Shown here in pieces: positions 11,835 through 22,112 of a stretch of 64,000 bases of DNA (the first letter of the stretch is position 1; the number at the start of each line of letters is the position of its first letter). Made by a program: the position numbers and the translations under genes. The notes beneath the pieces were generated by a model. It was not told where the DNA came from, did not search any database, and worked only from the letters and a program-made list of their open reading frames with translations. This DNA comes from Azotobacter chroococcum (GTDB taxonomy: Bacteria; Pseudomonadota; Gammaproteobacteria; Pseudomonadales; Pseudomonadaceae), in assembly GCF_004339665.1 (NCBI RefSeq), contig NZ_SMMU01000014.1, forward strand, positions 47,517-111,516, in the 5' to 3' direction.

Positions 11835-12509
11835 TCAGACTTCGTCGGGGCTGCGCAGGTTGGTGACCTGGATACGCTGTTCGCGGCGCAGTTCCCGTTG
11901 CGAGGGCATCTCGGCACGATAGATGCCTTGGTCGCCGACGACCCAGGAAAGCGGCCGGCGCTCCTGGCCGATGGATTCCTGCAGCAGCATCAATCCCTGC
12001 AGGAAGGCTTCGGGGCGCGGGGGACAGCCGGGTATGTAGACGTCTACGGGGAGGAACTTGTCGACACCCTGGACCACGGAATAGATGTCATACATGCCGC
12101 CGGAGTTGGCGCAGGAACCCATGGAGATGACCCACTTGGGTTCAAGCATCTGCTCGTAGAGGCGCTGGATGATCGGCGCCATCTTGATGAAGCAGGTTCC
12201 GGCAATGACCATGAAGTCGGCCTGTCGCGGTGAAGCGCGAATCACTTCGGCACCGAAACGGGCGATATCGTGGGGAGCGGTGAAGGCGGTGGTCATCTCC
12301 ACGTAGCAGCAGGAAAGGCCGAAGTTGTAGGGCCACAGGGAGTTCTTGCGTCCCCAGTTGACCGCACCACTCAGCACGTCTTCCAGCTTGCCCATGAAAA
12401 TGCTGCGGTTGACCTGGCCCTCTGTCGGGTCGGTTACGGTCTCCCGCTCGCCGATCGGATATTGCTCGTAGGAGGCATCCGGATCGATCCTGGTGAGTTT
12501 GTATTGCAT
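11835..12509 (-). CDS. nuoB: NADH-quinone oxidoreductase subunit B (cluster N2)
   Basis: Carries the terminal 4Fe-4S cluster N2 that hands electrons to quinone. In 224 residues the ligands are the tandem Cys pair C67-C68 (GLSCCYVE), C132 (GSCANSGG) and C162 (GCPPRPE). The ATG for [11 protein letters not shown] at 12509 was chosen rather than an in-frame TTG two codons upstream, because a GAGG ribosome site lies about 8 bases before it and homologs begin MQY. It starts 10 bp after the nuoA stop. Confidence 0.97.
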   Translation of the reverse strand: MQYKLTRIDPDASYEQYPIGERETVTDPTEGQVNRSIFMGKLEDVLSGAVNWGRKNSLWPYNFGLSCCYVEMTTAFTAPHDIARFGAEVIRASPRQADFMVIAGTCFIKMAPIIQRLYEQMLEPKWVISMGSCANSGGMYDIYSVVQGVDKFLPVDVYIPGCPPRPEAFLQGLMLLQESIGQERRPLSWVVGDQGIYRAEMPSQRELRREQRIQVTNLRSPDEV

Positions 12510-12519
12510 TGCCAAAGCC

Positions 12520-12933
12520 TCATTGTTTCAGCTTCGCCTGCCGATTGCGGCGGCCTTCCGGAGCCCAGTCGAGGGCTCCGATCCGCCAGAGATAGACAAG
12601 ACCCGCCAACAGAATTGCTATGAAAATCGTTGCTTCGATGAAACCGGCCCAGCCGCTTTCGCGAACCGATACCGCCCATGCGAAGAGAAATAGGGCTTCG
12701 ACGTCGAAGATCACGAAGAGCATCGCGACCAGATAGAATTTTGCCGAGAGGCGCAGACGCGCACCGCCGGTGGGAACGATGCCGGATTCGAAGGGCTCGT
12801 TCTTGCTGCGTCCGACTGCCTTGCTGCCGAGCAGGCGGGAAACGCCGAGCATGAAGGCGCACAGGCCTGCGACGCCTAGCAGGAAAACTGCAAATCCCCA
12901 GTTGTGAGACAGCGTGGCGACGGCTTCAGGCAT
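12520..12933 (-). CDS. nuoA: NADH-quinone oxidoreductase subunit A
   Basis: First gene of the complex I operon; a small membrane subunit of 137 residues with three hydrophobic helices. The conserved loop [20 protein letters not shown] contains the flexible segment near the quinone site, followed by the [21 protein letters not shown] helix pair. The C-terminus is basic. Its promoter must lie in the 448 bp upstream, before phoX; a candidate is annotated separately. Confidence 0.96.
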   Translation of the reverse strand: MPEAVATLSHNWGFAVFLLGVAGLCAFMLGVSRLLGSKAVGRSKNEPFESGIVPTGGARLRLSAKFYLVAMLFVIFDVEALFLFAWAVSVRESGWAGFIEATIFIAILLAGLVYLWRIGALDWAPEGRRNRQAKLKQ

Positions 12934-13006
12934 GCCGGGACTCCTCGGTCGAACGGCTCAAAGGGCGGATGGCTGCGGCAAAATGTAGCAGCTGCTTTGG
13001 GTGGCT

Positions 13007-13048
13007 ACTCTATATTTGGGTGACCTCGGAAATATTGCTCCAGATCAA
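13007..13048 (-). promoter_or_regulatory. Candidate nuo promoter with ANR/FNR-like box
   Basis: On the minus strand, positions 13048-13035 read TTGATCTGGAGCAA, matching the FNR/ANR consensus TTGAT-N4-ATCAA at 9 of 10 positions. Downstream, TATAGAGT (13014-13007) is a plausible -10. If TAGAGT is the -10, the box centres close to -41.5, the class II activator position. The box is about 100 bp upstream of the nuoA ATG. Oxygen control of nuo genes by FNR-type regulators is known in enterobacteria; a role here is inference from the motif and its spacing. Confidence 0.45.
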
Positions 13049-13381
13049 TTTTTTGTTACAAAAGCATCCGCCGCGCACTCTTTTGGCGTGATGCCAATCA
13101 CTGTGCACGGTGATTCGATAGGCTTGCCGCGTCGTTTTGCCATTACGCAGAAGCGCCGAGGAGCGAGCCTCAATTTTCCGATGTGGCCGGCGCTTCCTGT
13201 TCAACGATAGCTCATCCATGGGAAATGCAAGTTCAAGCTGCTAGGCGTCCGAACGGGCGAACGCGGGATTCCCGCTTGTCATGATCGAGGCGGTTGGTTC
13301 GCTGTCGCTGACGGGGCTGCGCAATGAATGAAGGCATGACCGGACTGGGGCCGGTCATGCAGCCGTTGGCCCTGAAGGGGG
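13049..13381. other. Intergenic stretch between the nuo promoter and phoX
   Basis: No convincing gene: short reading frames on both strands (about 69 codons each between 13001 and 13219) lack ribosome sites and show no protein-like composition. The only structure is a perfect 10-bp inverted repeat at 13334-13360 (GCATGACCGG, 7-nt loop, CCGGTCATGC), 22 bp past the phoX stop. It is probably a transcript-end hairpin for phoX, although no T-run follows it on the minus strand. Confidence 0.5.
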
Positions 13382-15370
13382 TTACAGCACCTTGCGCCAG
13401 CCGTCACGGGTAATGACCACCGTCGCGGCGCGCGGACGCTTGCCCGGGCCGTCCGGCCAGGTGCTGAGCAGGTTGCTCGGAGTCGAGCCTTCGCCGGGGT
13501 GCTGGATGTTGACGAACAGCGTGCGGAAATCCGGAGTGGCGGTGATGCCGGTGACCTCGCAGCCGCTGGGGCCGACCAGGAAACGCTTCACTTCGCCGCT
13601 TTCGGGGTCGGCCACCAGCATCTGGTTGTTGCCGAAGGGACCTGAACTCAGCTGGCTGCCGCTCATGTCGGTCTGGATCCACAGACGTCCCTCGGGGTCG
13701 AACCAGAGGCCGTCCGGGCTGGCGTGGATGCTGTCGGCGGTGAGCGCTTCTCCGTCCGGTCCGCGGCTGTCGCTCTGCGGGCCGCCCAGGAGGAAGATAT
13801 TCCAGCCGAAGCGGGTGCCGGAGTGGTCCTGGTTCTCTTCCTTCCAGCGGATGATGTGGCCGTAGGCGTTGTTGGTCCGCGGGTTGGCCGCATCGGCTTC
13901 GGTCCGGTTGGTGTTATTGGTGAGGGTGAAGTAGATCTCGCCGGTTTCCGGATGTACGGCGCCCCATTCCGGACGATCCATCTTGGTCGCGCCCACGGTG
14001 TCGGCGGCCGTGCGGGTGTTGATCAGGACGTCGCCCTGGTCGGCGAAGCTGATGCCCTTGGCGGTGCAGGCAGCCTGGAAGGCCGGGTCCTGGATGTCCA
14101 GGGGCAGCCAGTCGCCTGAGCCGTCGGCATTGAAGCGGGCGACATAGAGGATGCCCTCGTCGAGCAGGCGGCTGTTGTCGGGATGGCTCGGGCGGAACTT
14201 GTCGCGGCTGACGTATTTGTAGACGTATTCGTTGCGCGAGTCGTCGCCCGAGTAGCAGACCACGGGCTTGCCGGGCTGGGTGGGGGCAAAGATCACCCCC
14301 TCGTGGGCGAAGCGGCCGAGGGCGGTGTGCTTGACCGGCACGGACTTCGGATCGAAGGGGTCGATCTCGACGATCCAGCCAAAGTGGTTGGGTTCGTTGC
14401 GATAGTCGCCGCTGGCCATGCCGGCCTTGCGGGTGGCATCGAAGCGCTGGAATTCGTCGCCTTCCAGGGTTTCCCAGGCATAGCGGCTGTTGCTGCCCAC
14501 ACCATAGCGGCTCAGTTCGCGGGGTTTTTCGCTGTCCTTGCTGGCGAAATAGCCTGCCCAGTTCTCCTCGCAGGTCAGGTAGGTTCCCCAGGGGGTGAAG
14601 CCGTTGGCGCAGTTGTTCTGGGTGCCACGGGTGGCCGTGCCCTCGGGGCTGTAACGGGTGCTCAGCAGGGCATGGCCGCGTGCTGGGCCCTGGATCTCCA
14701 TCGGGGTGGCGGCGGTGATGCGGCGGCCGAACTTCGAGTTGCCGACCACTTCCCAGTCACCATTGGGGTTGCGACGGATTTCCACCACCGAGACACCGTG
14801 GGCGTTGATTTCCTTGCGGACTTCTTCAGGCATCGTGCGCTTGCCATCGACCACGGTCGGGCCGTTGGGGTGCAGCAGCGGTGCGTCGATGTATTCGTGG
14901 TTGAGCACTAGCAGACCGTGCTCGCTGTTGTGACCTTTGCCGTTCTGGGCATCGATAGGGAAGTAGTGCATGCCGTCGTGGTGCATGCCGGTCTGTTCGG
15001 CCTGGTCCTGGGCGCTGTTGGTGCCGTCCTCGCGATAGGCCGGATAGCTGCCGCAAATTGGCGTGCCCCAGGGAATCAAGGCCCTGGCCTGGAAGCCCTC
15101 GGGCACGGTGACGGTATCGGCACGGGTCACAGCCACCGGAGTAAACGGCAGGCGTCCGGGGCGTTTCAGCAGGCCGTTGGCCTGACCGGCGAGGCCTGCG
15201 CCCGGCATGGTTACGCCGAGGAAGGCCAGCATGCCCATGGCCATTCCGCCGCCAATCACCTGGCGACGGCTGATGCCCTCGAGCAGGTCGTTGATGTGCG
15301 GATTGTCCGAGTGATTGCTGGGCAGTTCGTCGCCATTGCCAAACAGGGTGGTGTCTTTATCGGTTGTCAC
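13382..15370 (-). CDS. phoX: Alkaline phosphatase PhoX family, Tat-exported
   Basis: Calcium/iron-dependent phosphomonoesterase of the PhoX family, which releases phosphate from organic esters outside the cytoplasm under phosphate starvation. It has 662 residues. A twin-arginine signal (ISRRQVIGGG, R35-R36) is followed by a hydrophobic stretch to about residue 62, so it should be exported folded by Tat. The DUF839/beta-propeller body contains TYLTCEENWAGYFAS and HEGVIFAPT, with VYKYVSRDKFRP later. It starts with GTG, preceded by GGAG 7 bases upstream. A Pho box lies 52-69 bp upstream. It is a single-gene unit facing the nuo promoter region. Confidence 0.92.
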   Translation of the reverse strand: MTTDKDTTLFGNGDELPSNHSDNPHINDLLEGISRRQVIGGGMAMGMLAFLGVTMPGAGLAGQANGLLKRPGRLPFTPVAVTRADTVTVPEGFQARALIPWGTPICGSYPAYREDGTNSAQDQAEQTGMHHDGMHYFPIDAQNGKGHNSEHGLLVLNHEYIDAPLLHPNGPTVVDGKRTMPEEVRKEINAHGVSVVEIRRNPNGDWEVVGNSKFGRRITAATPMEIQGPARGHALLSTRYSPEGTATRGTQNNCANGFTPWGTYLTCEENWAGYFASKDSEKPRELSRYGVGSNSRYAWETLEGDEFQRFDATRKAGMASGDYRNEPNHFGWIVEIDPFDPKSVPVKHTALGRFAHEGVIFAPTQPGKPVVCYSGDDSRNEYVYKYVSRDKFRPSHPDNSRLLDEGILYVARFNADGSGDWLPLDIQDPAFQAACTAKGISFADQGDVLINTRTAADTVGATKMDRPEWGAVHPETGEIYFTLTNNTNRTEADAANPRTNNAYGHIIRWKEENQDHSGTRFGWNIFLLGGPQSDSRGPDGEALTADSIHASPDGLWFDPEGRLWIQTDMSGSQLSSGPFGNNQMLVADPESGEVKRFLVGPSGCEVTGITATPDFRTLFVNIQHPGEGSTPSNLLSTWPDGPGKRPRAATVVITRDGWRKVL

Positions 15371-15421
15371 GGGAAGCTCCGTCTAAGGGGGGGCGAACGG
15401 AGATGAACCTAACGGCTGTGT

Positions 15422-15439
15422 GCGACAGGAGAGTGACAC
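15422..15439 (-). promoter_or_regulatory. Candidate PhoB (Pho) box upstream of phoX
   Basis: On the minus strand the 18 bases read GTGTCAC-TCTC-CTGTCGC: two 7-bp direct repeats related to CTGTCAT separated by 4 bp, the Pho box layout. Each repeat matches 5 of 7 positions. It ends 52 bp before the phoX start codon, leaving room for a -10 such as TTAGGT at 15412-15407. Phosphate control fits the enzyme's role. Confidence 0.6.
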
Positions 15440-15474
15440 GCGTCGGGGGCGAGGCTCGGACTTTCGGCGTGTGT

Positions 15475-15513
15475 CGTGAAAAAAGACATCCCCCGGCAGG
15501 GCCGGGGGATGTC
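15475..15513 (-). terminator. Rho-independent terminator of aceA
   Basis: Perfect 13-bp stem with a 3-nt loop at 15485-15513 (GACATCCCCCGGC / GCCGGGGGATGTC). Read on the minus strand it is followed at once by six T residues. It lies 30 bp past the aceA stop codon. Confidence 0.9.
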
Positions 15514-15543
15514 GGTGTTGTGCTAGCTGCGAACGGGTTCCAA

Positions 15544-17139
15544 TCAGTGGAACTGGTTCATGGTGTTGTCCTTGCCACCCGCCTTCAGAGCGGCTTCACC
15601 AGCGAAGTATTCCTTGTGGTTGTCGCCGATGTCGGAGCCAGCCATGTTCTGGTGCTTGACGCAGGCGATGCCCTGACGGATTTCCTGACGCTGCACGCCC
15701 TTCACGTAGGCCAGCATGCCTTCTTCGGCGAAGTAGCCCTTGGCCAGGTTGTCGGTGGACAGCGCGGCGGTGTGGTAGGTCGGCAGGGTGATCAGGTGGT
15801 GGAAGATGCCAGCCTGAGCGGAACCGTCACGCTGGAAGGTACGGATCTTCTCGTCGGCGATCTGGGCCAGTTCGCTGTTGTCGTACTCGACGCTCATCAG
15901 CTTGGCGCGATCGTAGGCGGAAACGTCCTTGCCTTCGGCGGCCATGGTATCGAACACCTGCTGACGGAAGTTCAGGGTCCAGTTGAACGACGGGCTGTTG
16001 TTGTACACCAGCTTGGCGTTCGGGATCACCTTGCGAACTTCGTTCATCATGGCGGCGATCTGACCAACGTGCGGCTTCTCAGTTTCGATCCACAGCAGGT
16101 CGGCACCGTTCTGCAGCGAGGTGATGCTGTCCAGGACGCAGCGAGCTTCGCCAGTGCCCTTGCGGAACTGGAACAGGTTGCTCGGCAGACGCTTCGGACG
16201 CAGCAGTTTGCCTTCGCGCTTGATCACGACGTCACCGTTGCCCAGTTCGGCTTCGCTGATTTCTTCGCAATCCAGGAAGGCGTTGTACTGGTCGCCCAGG
16301 TCGCCCGGCTCGTTGGTCACGGCGATCTGCTTGGTCAGGCCGGCGCCCAGGGAGTCGGTGCGGGCAACGATCACGCCGTCGTCCACGCCCAGTTCGAGGA
16401 ACGCGTAGCGCACGGCGTTGATCTTGGCGAGGAAGTCGGCGTGCGGAACGGTAACCTTGCCGTCCTGGTGGCCGCACTGCTTCTCATCGGAAACCTGGTT
16501 CTCGATCTGGATGCAGCAGGCACCGGCTTCGATCATCTTCTTGGCCAGCAGGTAGGTGGCTTCCGGGTTGCCGAAGCCGGCGTCGATGTCGGCGATGATC
16601 GGCACCACGTGGGTTTCGAAGTTGTCGATTTGAGCCTGAAGCTCGGCTTCCTTGGCCTTGTCGCCAGCAGCACGGGCAGCGTCCAGAGCGCTAAACAGCA
16701 GGTCCAGCTCACGGGCGTCAGCCTGGCGCAGGAAAGTGTACAGCTCTTCGATCAGACCGGAAACGGCGGTCTTCTCGTGCATGGACTGGTCCGGCAGCGG
16801 GCCGAAGTCGGAGCGCAAGGCAGCAACCATCCAGCCGGACAGGTACAGGTAGCGCTTGTTGGTGGTCTTCAGATGCTTCTTGATGGAGATCAGCTTCTGC
16901 TGGCCGATGAAGCCGTGCCAGCAGCCCAGGGACTGGGTGTAGACGGAGGAGTCGGCATCGTACTCGGCCATATCCTTGCGCATGATGGCTGCGGTGTACT
17001 TGGCAATGTCCAGACCGGTCTTGAAGCGGTTCTGGATGCGCATGCGAGCGGCGTATTCCGGGTTGATGGCGCTCCAGCTGCTGCCGTACTTCTCTTTCAG
17101 GGCAGCAACGGCCTTGATCTCGTTTTGGTAAGCGGACAT
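15544..17139 (-). CDS. aceA: Isocitrate lyase
   Basis: Glyoxylate-shunt enzyme that splits isocitrate into glyoxylate and succinate, used for growth on acetate and fatty acids. It has 531 residues, the longer Pseudomonas type rather than the E. coli type of about 434. The catalytic signature is K220-Q-C222-G-H224 (KQCGH instead of KKCGH), as I recall for this subgroup; the conserved NNSPSFNW is present. ATG at 17139 is preferred over an in-frame TTG two codons earlier because AAGGA lies 7 bases upstream. It competes with Icd (23978-26203) for the same substrate. A palindromic operator-like sequence lies about 240 bp upstream. Confidence 0.97.
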   Translation of the reverse strand: MSAYQNEIKAVAALKEKYGSSWSAINPEYAARMRIQNRFKTGLDIAKYTAAIMRKDMAEYDADSSVYTQSLGCWHGFIGQQKLISIKKHLKTTNKRYLYLSGWMVAALRSDFGPLPDQSMHEKTAVSGLIEELYTFLRQADARELDLLFSALDAARAAGDKAKEAELQAQIDNFETHVVPIIADIDAGFGNPEATYLLAKKMIEAGACCIQIENQVSDEKQCGHQDGKVTVPHADFLAKINAVRYAFLELGVDDGVIVARTDSLGAGLTKQIAVTNEPGDLGDQYNAFLDCEEISEAELGNGDVVIKREGKLLRPKRLPSNLFQFRKGTGEARCVLDSITSLQNGADLLWIETEKPHVGQIAAMMNEVRKVIPNAKLVYNNSPSFNWTLNFRQQVFDTMAAEGKDVSAYDRAKLMSVEYDNSELAQIADEKIRTFQRDGSAQAGIFHHLITLPTYHTAALSTDNLAKGYFAEEGMLAYVKGVQRQEIRQGIACVKHQNMAGSDIGDNHKEYFAGEAALKAGGKDNTMNQFH

Positions 17140-17374
17140 GGTCAATCCTTAAGAGTTGAAAAATGGTTGAGCACTGACTTTTCCCACCTGAACCTGCGTG
17201 TAGTCGATGATCGATGCGGACAACACGCGGCAGAGCGTCGAACCTTGTGGGTAGTACAGGCACGGAACCGACTCGGCTGGTTGGCTGGAGCGGGCTCCGG
17301 AGACCCTTGCCAGGGCCCCTGGTTAGCGGGAGCGAGGCCATGATGCCTAGGGTGAAATTCGCAGTCAACGAATT

Positions 17375-17405
17375 TGTAGTGTGATTTTGTGTGCACTACA
17401 CAAAA
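17375..17405. promoter_or_regulatory. Operator-like nested palindromes upstream of aceA
   Basis: Two overlapping dyads: 17385-17405 is a 21-bp palindrome with 8-bp arms (TTTTGTGT, 5-bp centre, ACACAAAA), and TGTAGTG at 17375 pairs with CACTACA at 17394. The AT-rich arms and lack of a T-run after a GC stem argue against a terminator. The TGTAGT/ACTACA half-sites recall RpiR-family regulators (RccR/HexR) that control central carbon genes in pseudomonads; that link is from memory and unproven. Confidence 0.45.
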
Positions 17406-17421
17406 GTATGATGCCCACCAT

Positions 17422-18231
17422 TCAGTCCAGTGCCTCTACCTTCAAGCGCATGGAAAGCTCTTCCTGGGTGGACTCGGAGCGCTGGCGCAGCAGTCCCTGT
17501 TGATCGCTCTGACGGCTTTTGCGGGCATTGCCGAGCTCGATCCATTCGCCCAGGTGTCCGCTGACCTGGGTGTCCAGGCGCTGGACATCGATCACGCCGG
17601 GATGGGAGCGATCCACTCGATCATTATTGCTACTGAGGGTGATGTGCACGATATCGCCAGAAATCCTCGCAATAATGTAGACACCATGGGTGACATCGCG
17701 GTAGTAGGTTTCACGATGGAGCCGCCCGTAGGGGGCGATGTGGGTACTGTGCAGCGGCACGCTCTGGCCGGTCTGGATCAGTGCCGGGTAGCCCTCGGTG
17801 GCCTGGATCTGCTGCAGGGCATCGCCCCGCCTGTCGGTACTGCGATTCAGGATGCGTATCCGGTTCTCGCCGTGAATGGGGCCGCGGCCTGCCTCGATCT
17901 CCACGTTACCGACATCGACCGAGCCATCCACGGCATAGCCACGCCGTTCGCCGGTTCTCGCTTCGCCGCTGTCGATGCTGATCAGCAGGCGTCTGGGGGG
18001 CGTGTCCAACTGCTCGAGCAATTCGCGCAGTTCTCGCAGTTGTGCCGCTGGGGCATTGACGATGAGCTGGTTGCCATGGGCATGAATCCGCCCGTCGTCA
18101 CCGATCACCGATTGCGCCATGGGCAGCAGTTCGTCGGCCATCCGGTAATTCAGCTGGATGATCTCAGTGACGGCCAGTGCGTGGGTAGCGGAAAGCATCA
18201 GCGACACGGCGAGCAAGCTGCGGATCTTCAT
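17422..18231 (-). CDS. Exported protein with secretin short (NolW/N1-like) domain
   Basis: A 269-residue protein with a clear Sec signal peptide (MKIRSLLAVSLMLSATHALA). The mature N-terminus (VTEIIQLNYRMADELLPMAQ and on through LRELRELLEQLDTPPRRLL, about residues 21-90) resembles the short N-domain of type II/III secretins and TonB-dependent proteins. There is no secretin pore domain, so it cannot form a channel alone. The rest is a beta-rich, charged region with no motif I recognise. It is conserved near aceA in pseudomonads as far as I recall. Function unknown; a periplasmic binding or scaffold role is a guess. Confidence 0.75.
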   Translation of the reverse strand: MKIRSLLAVSLMLSATHALAVTEIIQLNYRMADELLPMAQSVIGDDGRIHAHGNQLIVNAPAAQLRELRELLEQLDTPPRRLLISIDSGEARTGERRGYAVDGSVDVGNVEIEAGRGPIHGENRIRILNRSTDRRGDALQQIQATEGYPALIQTGQSVPLHSTHIAPYGRLHRETYYRDVTHGVYIIARISGDIVHITLSSNNDRVDRSHPGVIDVQRLDTQVSGHLGEWIELGNARKSRQSDQQGLLRQRSESTQEELSMRLKVEALD

Positions 18232-18317
18232 GGTGGGGACTCGGCAGGAAAACCATTCATGCCGACATTCTAGGGGGCAGGGCGGGTGGCGTCTGTGGAG
18301 TCGTGCAGGTCTACCCG

Positions 18318-18349
18318 GGACGTCCTGCCTCGGCAGGGGCAGGACGTCC
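18318..18349 (-). terminator. Terminator-like hairpin after the acetyltransferase gene
   Basis: Perfect 12-bp stem (GGACGTCCTGCC / GGCAGGACGTCC) with an 8-nt loop, starting 10 bp after the stop of the minus-strand acetyltransferase. No T-run follows, so termination may be partial or factor-dependent. Confidence 0.55.
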
Positions 18350-18359
18350 GCAGGCTGGG

Positions 18360-18785
18360 TCAGCCGGCCTGACGCACCATCTCCACATGAGGAATGCCGG
18401 CATCGAGGTATTCGTCGCTGACGACCACGAACCCGAGGCGTTCGTAGAAGCGCGTGGCATGCACCTGGGCGCTCAGGACCAGGCGGTGGAGCCCGCGGCG
18501 CTCGGCCTCGGCGATCACCACACGCATCAGGGCGTCGCCGATCTTCAGGCCGCGCCAGTCCTTGAGGACGGCGACTCGGCCGATGTGTCCGTCGCGCAGC
18601 AGGCGAGCCGTGCCCGCGGCAAATCCTCCTTCGAAGGCAAGAAAGTGGATGGCCTCGGCATCCTCGCCATCCCATTCCAGTTCGGCAGGAACGGCCTGTT
18701 CGGCGATGAAGACGCTGTCGCGGATCCGCCGGATGTCGGCATTGTCCTTCTGCCAGTCGGCGATCCGCACATGGATTTCAGTCAT
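18360..18785 (-). CDS. GNAT-family N-acetyltransferase
   Basis: A 141-residue acetyl-CoA-dependent acyltransferase of the GNAT fold. Visible features are the early IRRIRDSVFIAEQAVPAELEW region, the acetyl-CoA pyrophosphate loop region VAVLKDWRGLKIGDALM (near residue 75-90) and the C-terminal LSAQVHATRFYERLGF strand-helix. The start MTEIHVRIADWQK overlaps the end of roxA by 8 bp, so the two are translated together. The substrate is unknown. It resembles the ElaA/YjcF-like group, but I cannot assign a target. Confidence 0.85.
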   Translation of the reverse strand: MTEIHVRIADWQKDNADIRRIRDSVFIAEQAVPAELEWDGEDAEAIHFLAFEGGFAAGTARLLRDGHIGRVAVLKDWRGLKIGDALMRVVIAEAERRGLHRLVLSAQVHATRFYERLGFVVVSDEYLDAGIPHVEMVRQAG

Positions 18786-19944
18786 CGGTGAACTCCAGGC
18801 TGCCCTGCACGAGCAGTTGCCAGAGAAGTCGACGGCCTTCCTCGTCGGCCAGCCAGGAGGCAAGGTTGTCGGTATGCAGGGCGTCGGCGCTGCAGATCAG
18901 CTTGAGCAGCTCGCGCAGGTGGCCAGGGAGCAGGCGGCTCTGACCGCTGGCGAACAGCACTAGATCCTCGCCGACCTCAGACCAGGCCAGGCGGGCACTG
19001 GGGTTGCGGACCAGCACGCCGCCTTCCTGCAGGCTGGCCAGGAAGTCCTGTTCGGGCATTTCCGCGCCGGCGACCAGCTCGGGGTAGCGCGGTTCGGTCA
19101 TGAACTGACCGAACCAGGTTAGCAGCAGGCGTTCATCGCCCATGTGTTCCTGGATCAGGCCCTTGAGGCGCTCCAGGGCATCGAGCTGGATCTGGTGCGG
19201 ATCCTCGCAGGGACGTATGTCCGGATCGCCGTAGCGCTCCTCGTCGGGGAGGAACTGGGCAAGGAAGTCGGTGAAATGGGTCAGCACCTCGGCCGCGCTG
19301 GGGGCACGGAAGCCCACCGAATAGGTCATGCAATCGTCGACCGCGGTACCAAAGTGGGCCAGGCGGGGCGGCAGATAGAGCATGTCGCCAGGCTCCAGCA
19401 CCCAGTCCTCGCCGCTCTGGAACTCGGCGAGGATGCGCAGGTCGGCATGTTTCAGCAGGGGGCTGTCGCTGTCGCACATCTGGCCAATCCGCCAGCGCCG
19501 CTGGCCGTAGCCCTGCAGCAGGAACACGTCGTAGTTGTCATAGTGCGGACCCACGCCACCCCCGGGCGCGGCATAGCTGATCATCACGTCGTCGATGCGC
19601 CAGCTGGGTAGAAAGCGGAAGTTTTCCAGCAGTTCGGCGACTTCCGGAACGAACTGGTCGACGGCCTGGACCAGCAGGGTCCAGTCGCGTTCGGGCAGGT
19701 TCTGGTAGGTTTCCTCATCGAACGGGCCACGGCGTAGCTCCCACGGATGATTGCCATGCTCGACGATCAGGCGCGATTCGACTTCCTCCTCGAGCGACAG
19801 GCCAGCCAGCTCGTCCGGCGAGATGGGGCTTTCGAAGCCGGGGATGGCCTGACGGATCAGCAGGGGCTTCTTCTGCCAGTAGTCGCGCAGGAATTCGCGT
19901 GCGCTGATGCCGCCCAGGAATTGAAGAGGAATATCAGAAGTCAT
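18778..19944 (-). CDS. roxA: Cupin-like ribosomal protein uL16 3-hydroxylase (RoxA/YcfD type)
   Basis: Iron(II)/2-oxoglutarate oxygenase of the JmjC/cupin family; E. coli YcfD hydroxylates an arginine of ribosomal protein uL16. It has 388 residues, the normal length. The metal triad is visible as H134-x-D136 (GPHYDNYD) and H197 (PRLAHFG). The N-terminal segment YWQKKPLLIRQA is typical, and a C-terminal helical/winged domain begins near residue 280. It overlaps the acetyltransferase gene by 8 bp. Assignment rests on motif layout and overall similarity. Confidence 0.88.
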   Translation of the reverse strand: MTSDIPLQFLGGISAREFLRDYWQKKPLLIRQAIPGFESPISPDELAGLSLEEEVESRLIVEHGNHPWELRRGPFDEETYQNLPERDWTLLVQAVDQFVPEVAELLENFRFLPSWRIDDVMISYAAPGGGVGPHYDNYDVFLLQGYGQRRWRIGQMCDSDSPLLKHADLRILAEFQSGEDWVLEPGDMLYLPPRLAHFGTAVDDCMTYSVGFRAPSAAEVLTHFTDFLAQFLPDEERYGDPDIRPCEDPHQIQLDALERLKGLIQEHMGDERLLLTWFGQFMTEPRYPELVAGAEMPEQDFLASLQEGGVLVRNPSARLAWSEVGEDLVLFASGQSRLLPGHLRELLKLICSADALHTDNLASWLADEEGRRLLWQLLVQGSLEFTDD

Positions 19945-19974
19945 GGCTAAACCCTTGCTCTGTAATGAGAGCTG

Positions 19975-20004
19975 AAAATAAAAACGCCCGGCACAGCCGG
20001 GCGT
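19975..20004 (-). terminator. Rho-independent terminator of purB
   Basis: Perfect 9-bp stem ACGCCCGGC / GCCGGGCGT with a 3-nt loop (19984-20004). On the minus strand it is followed by TTTTATTTTC. It lies 18 bp past the purB stop and upstream of roxA. Confidence 0.9.
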
Positions 20005-20022
20005 GGGGATGACGGGACGAAA

Positions 20023-22108
<2,086 letters not shown>

Positions 22109-22112
<4 letters not shown>

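Noticed and set aside
13001..13219. Two opposite frames of about 69 codons upstream of nuoA
   Set aside because: No ribosome sites, and they overlap the candidate nuo promoter.
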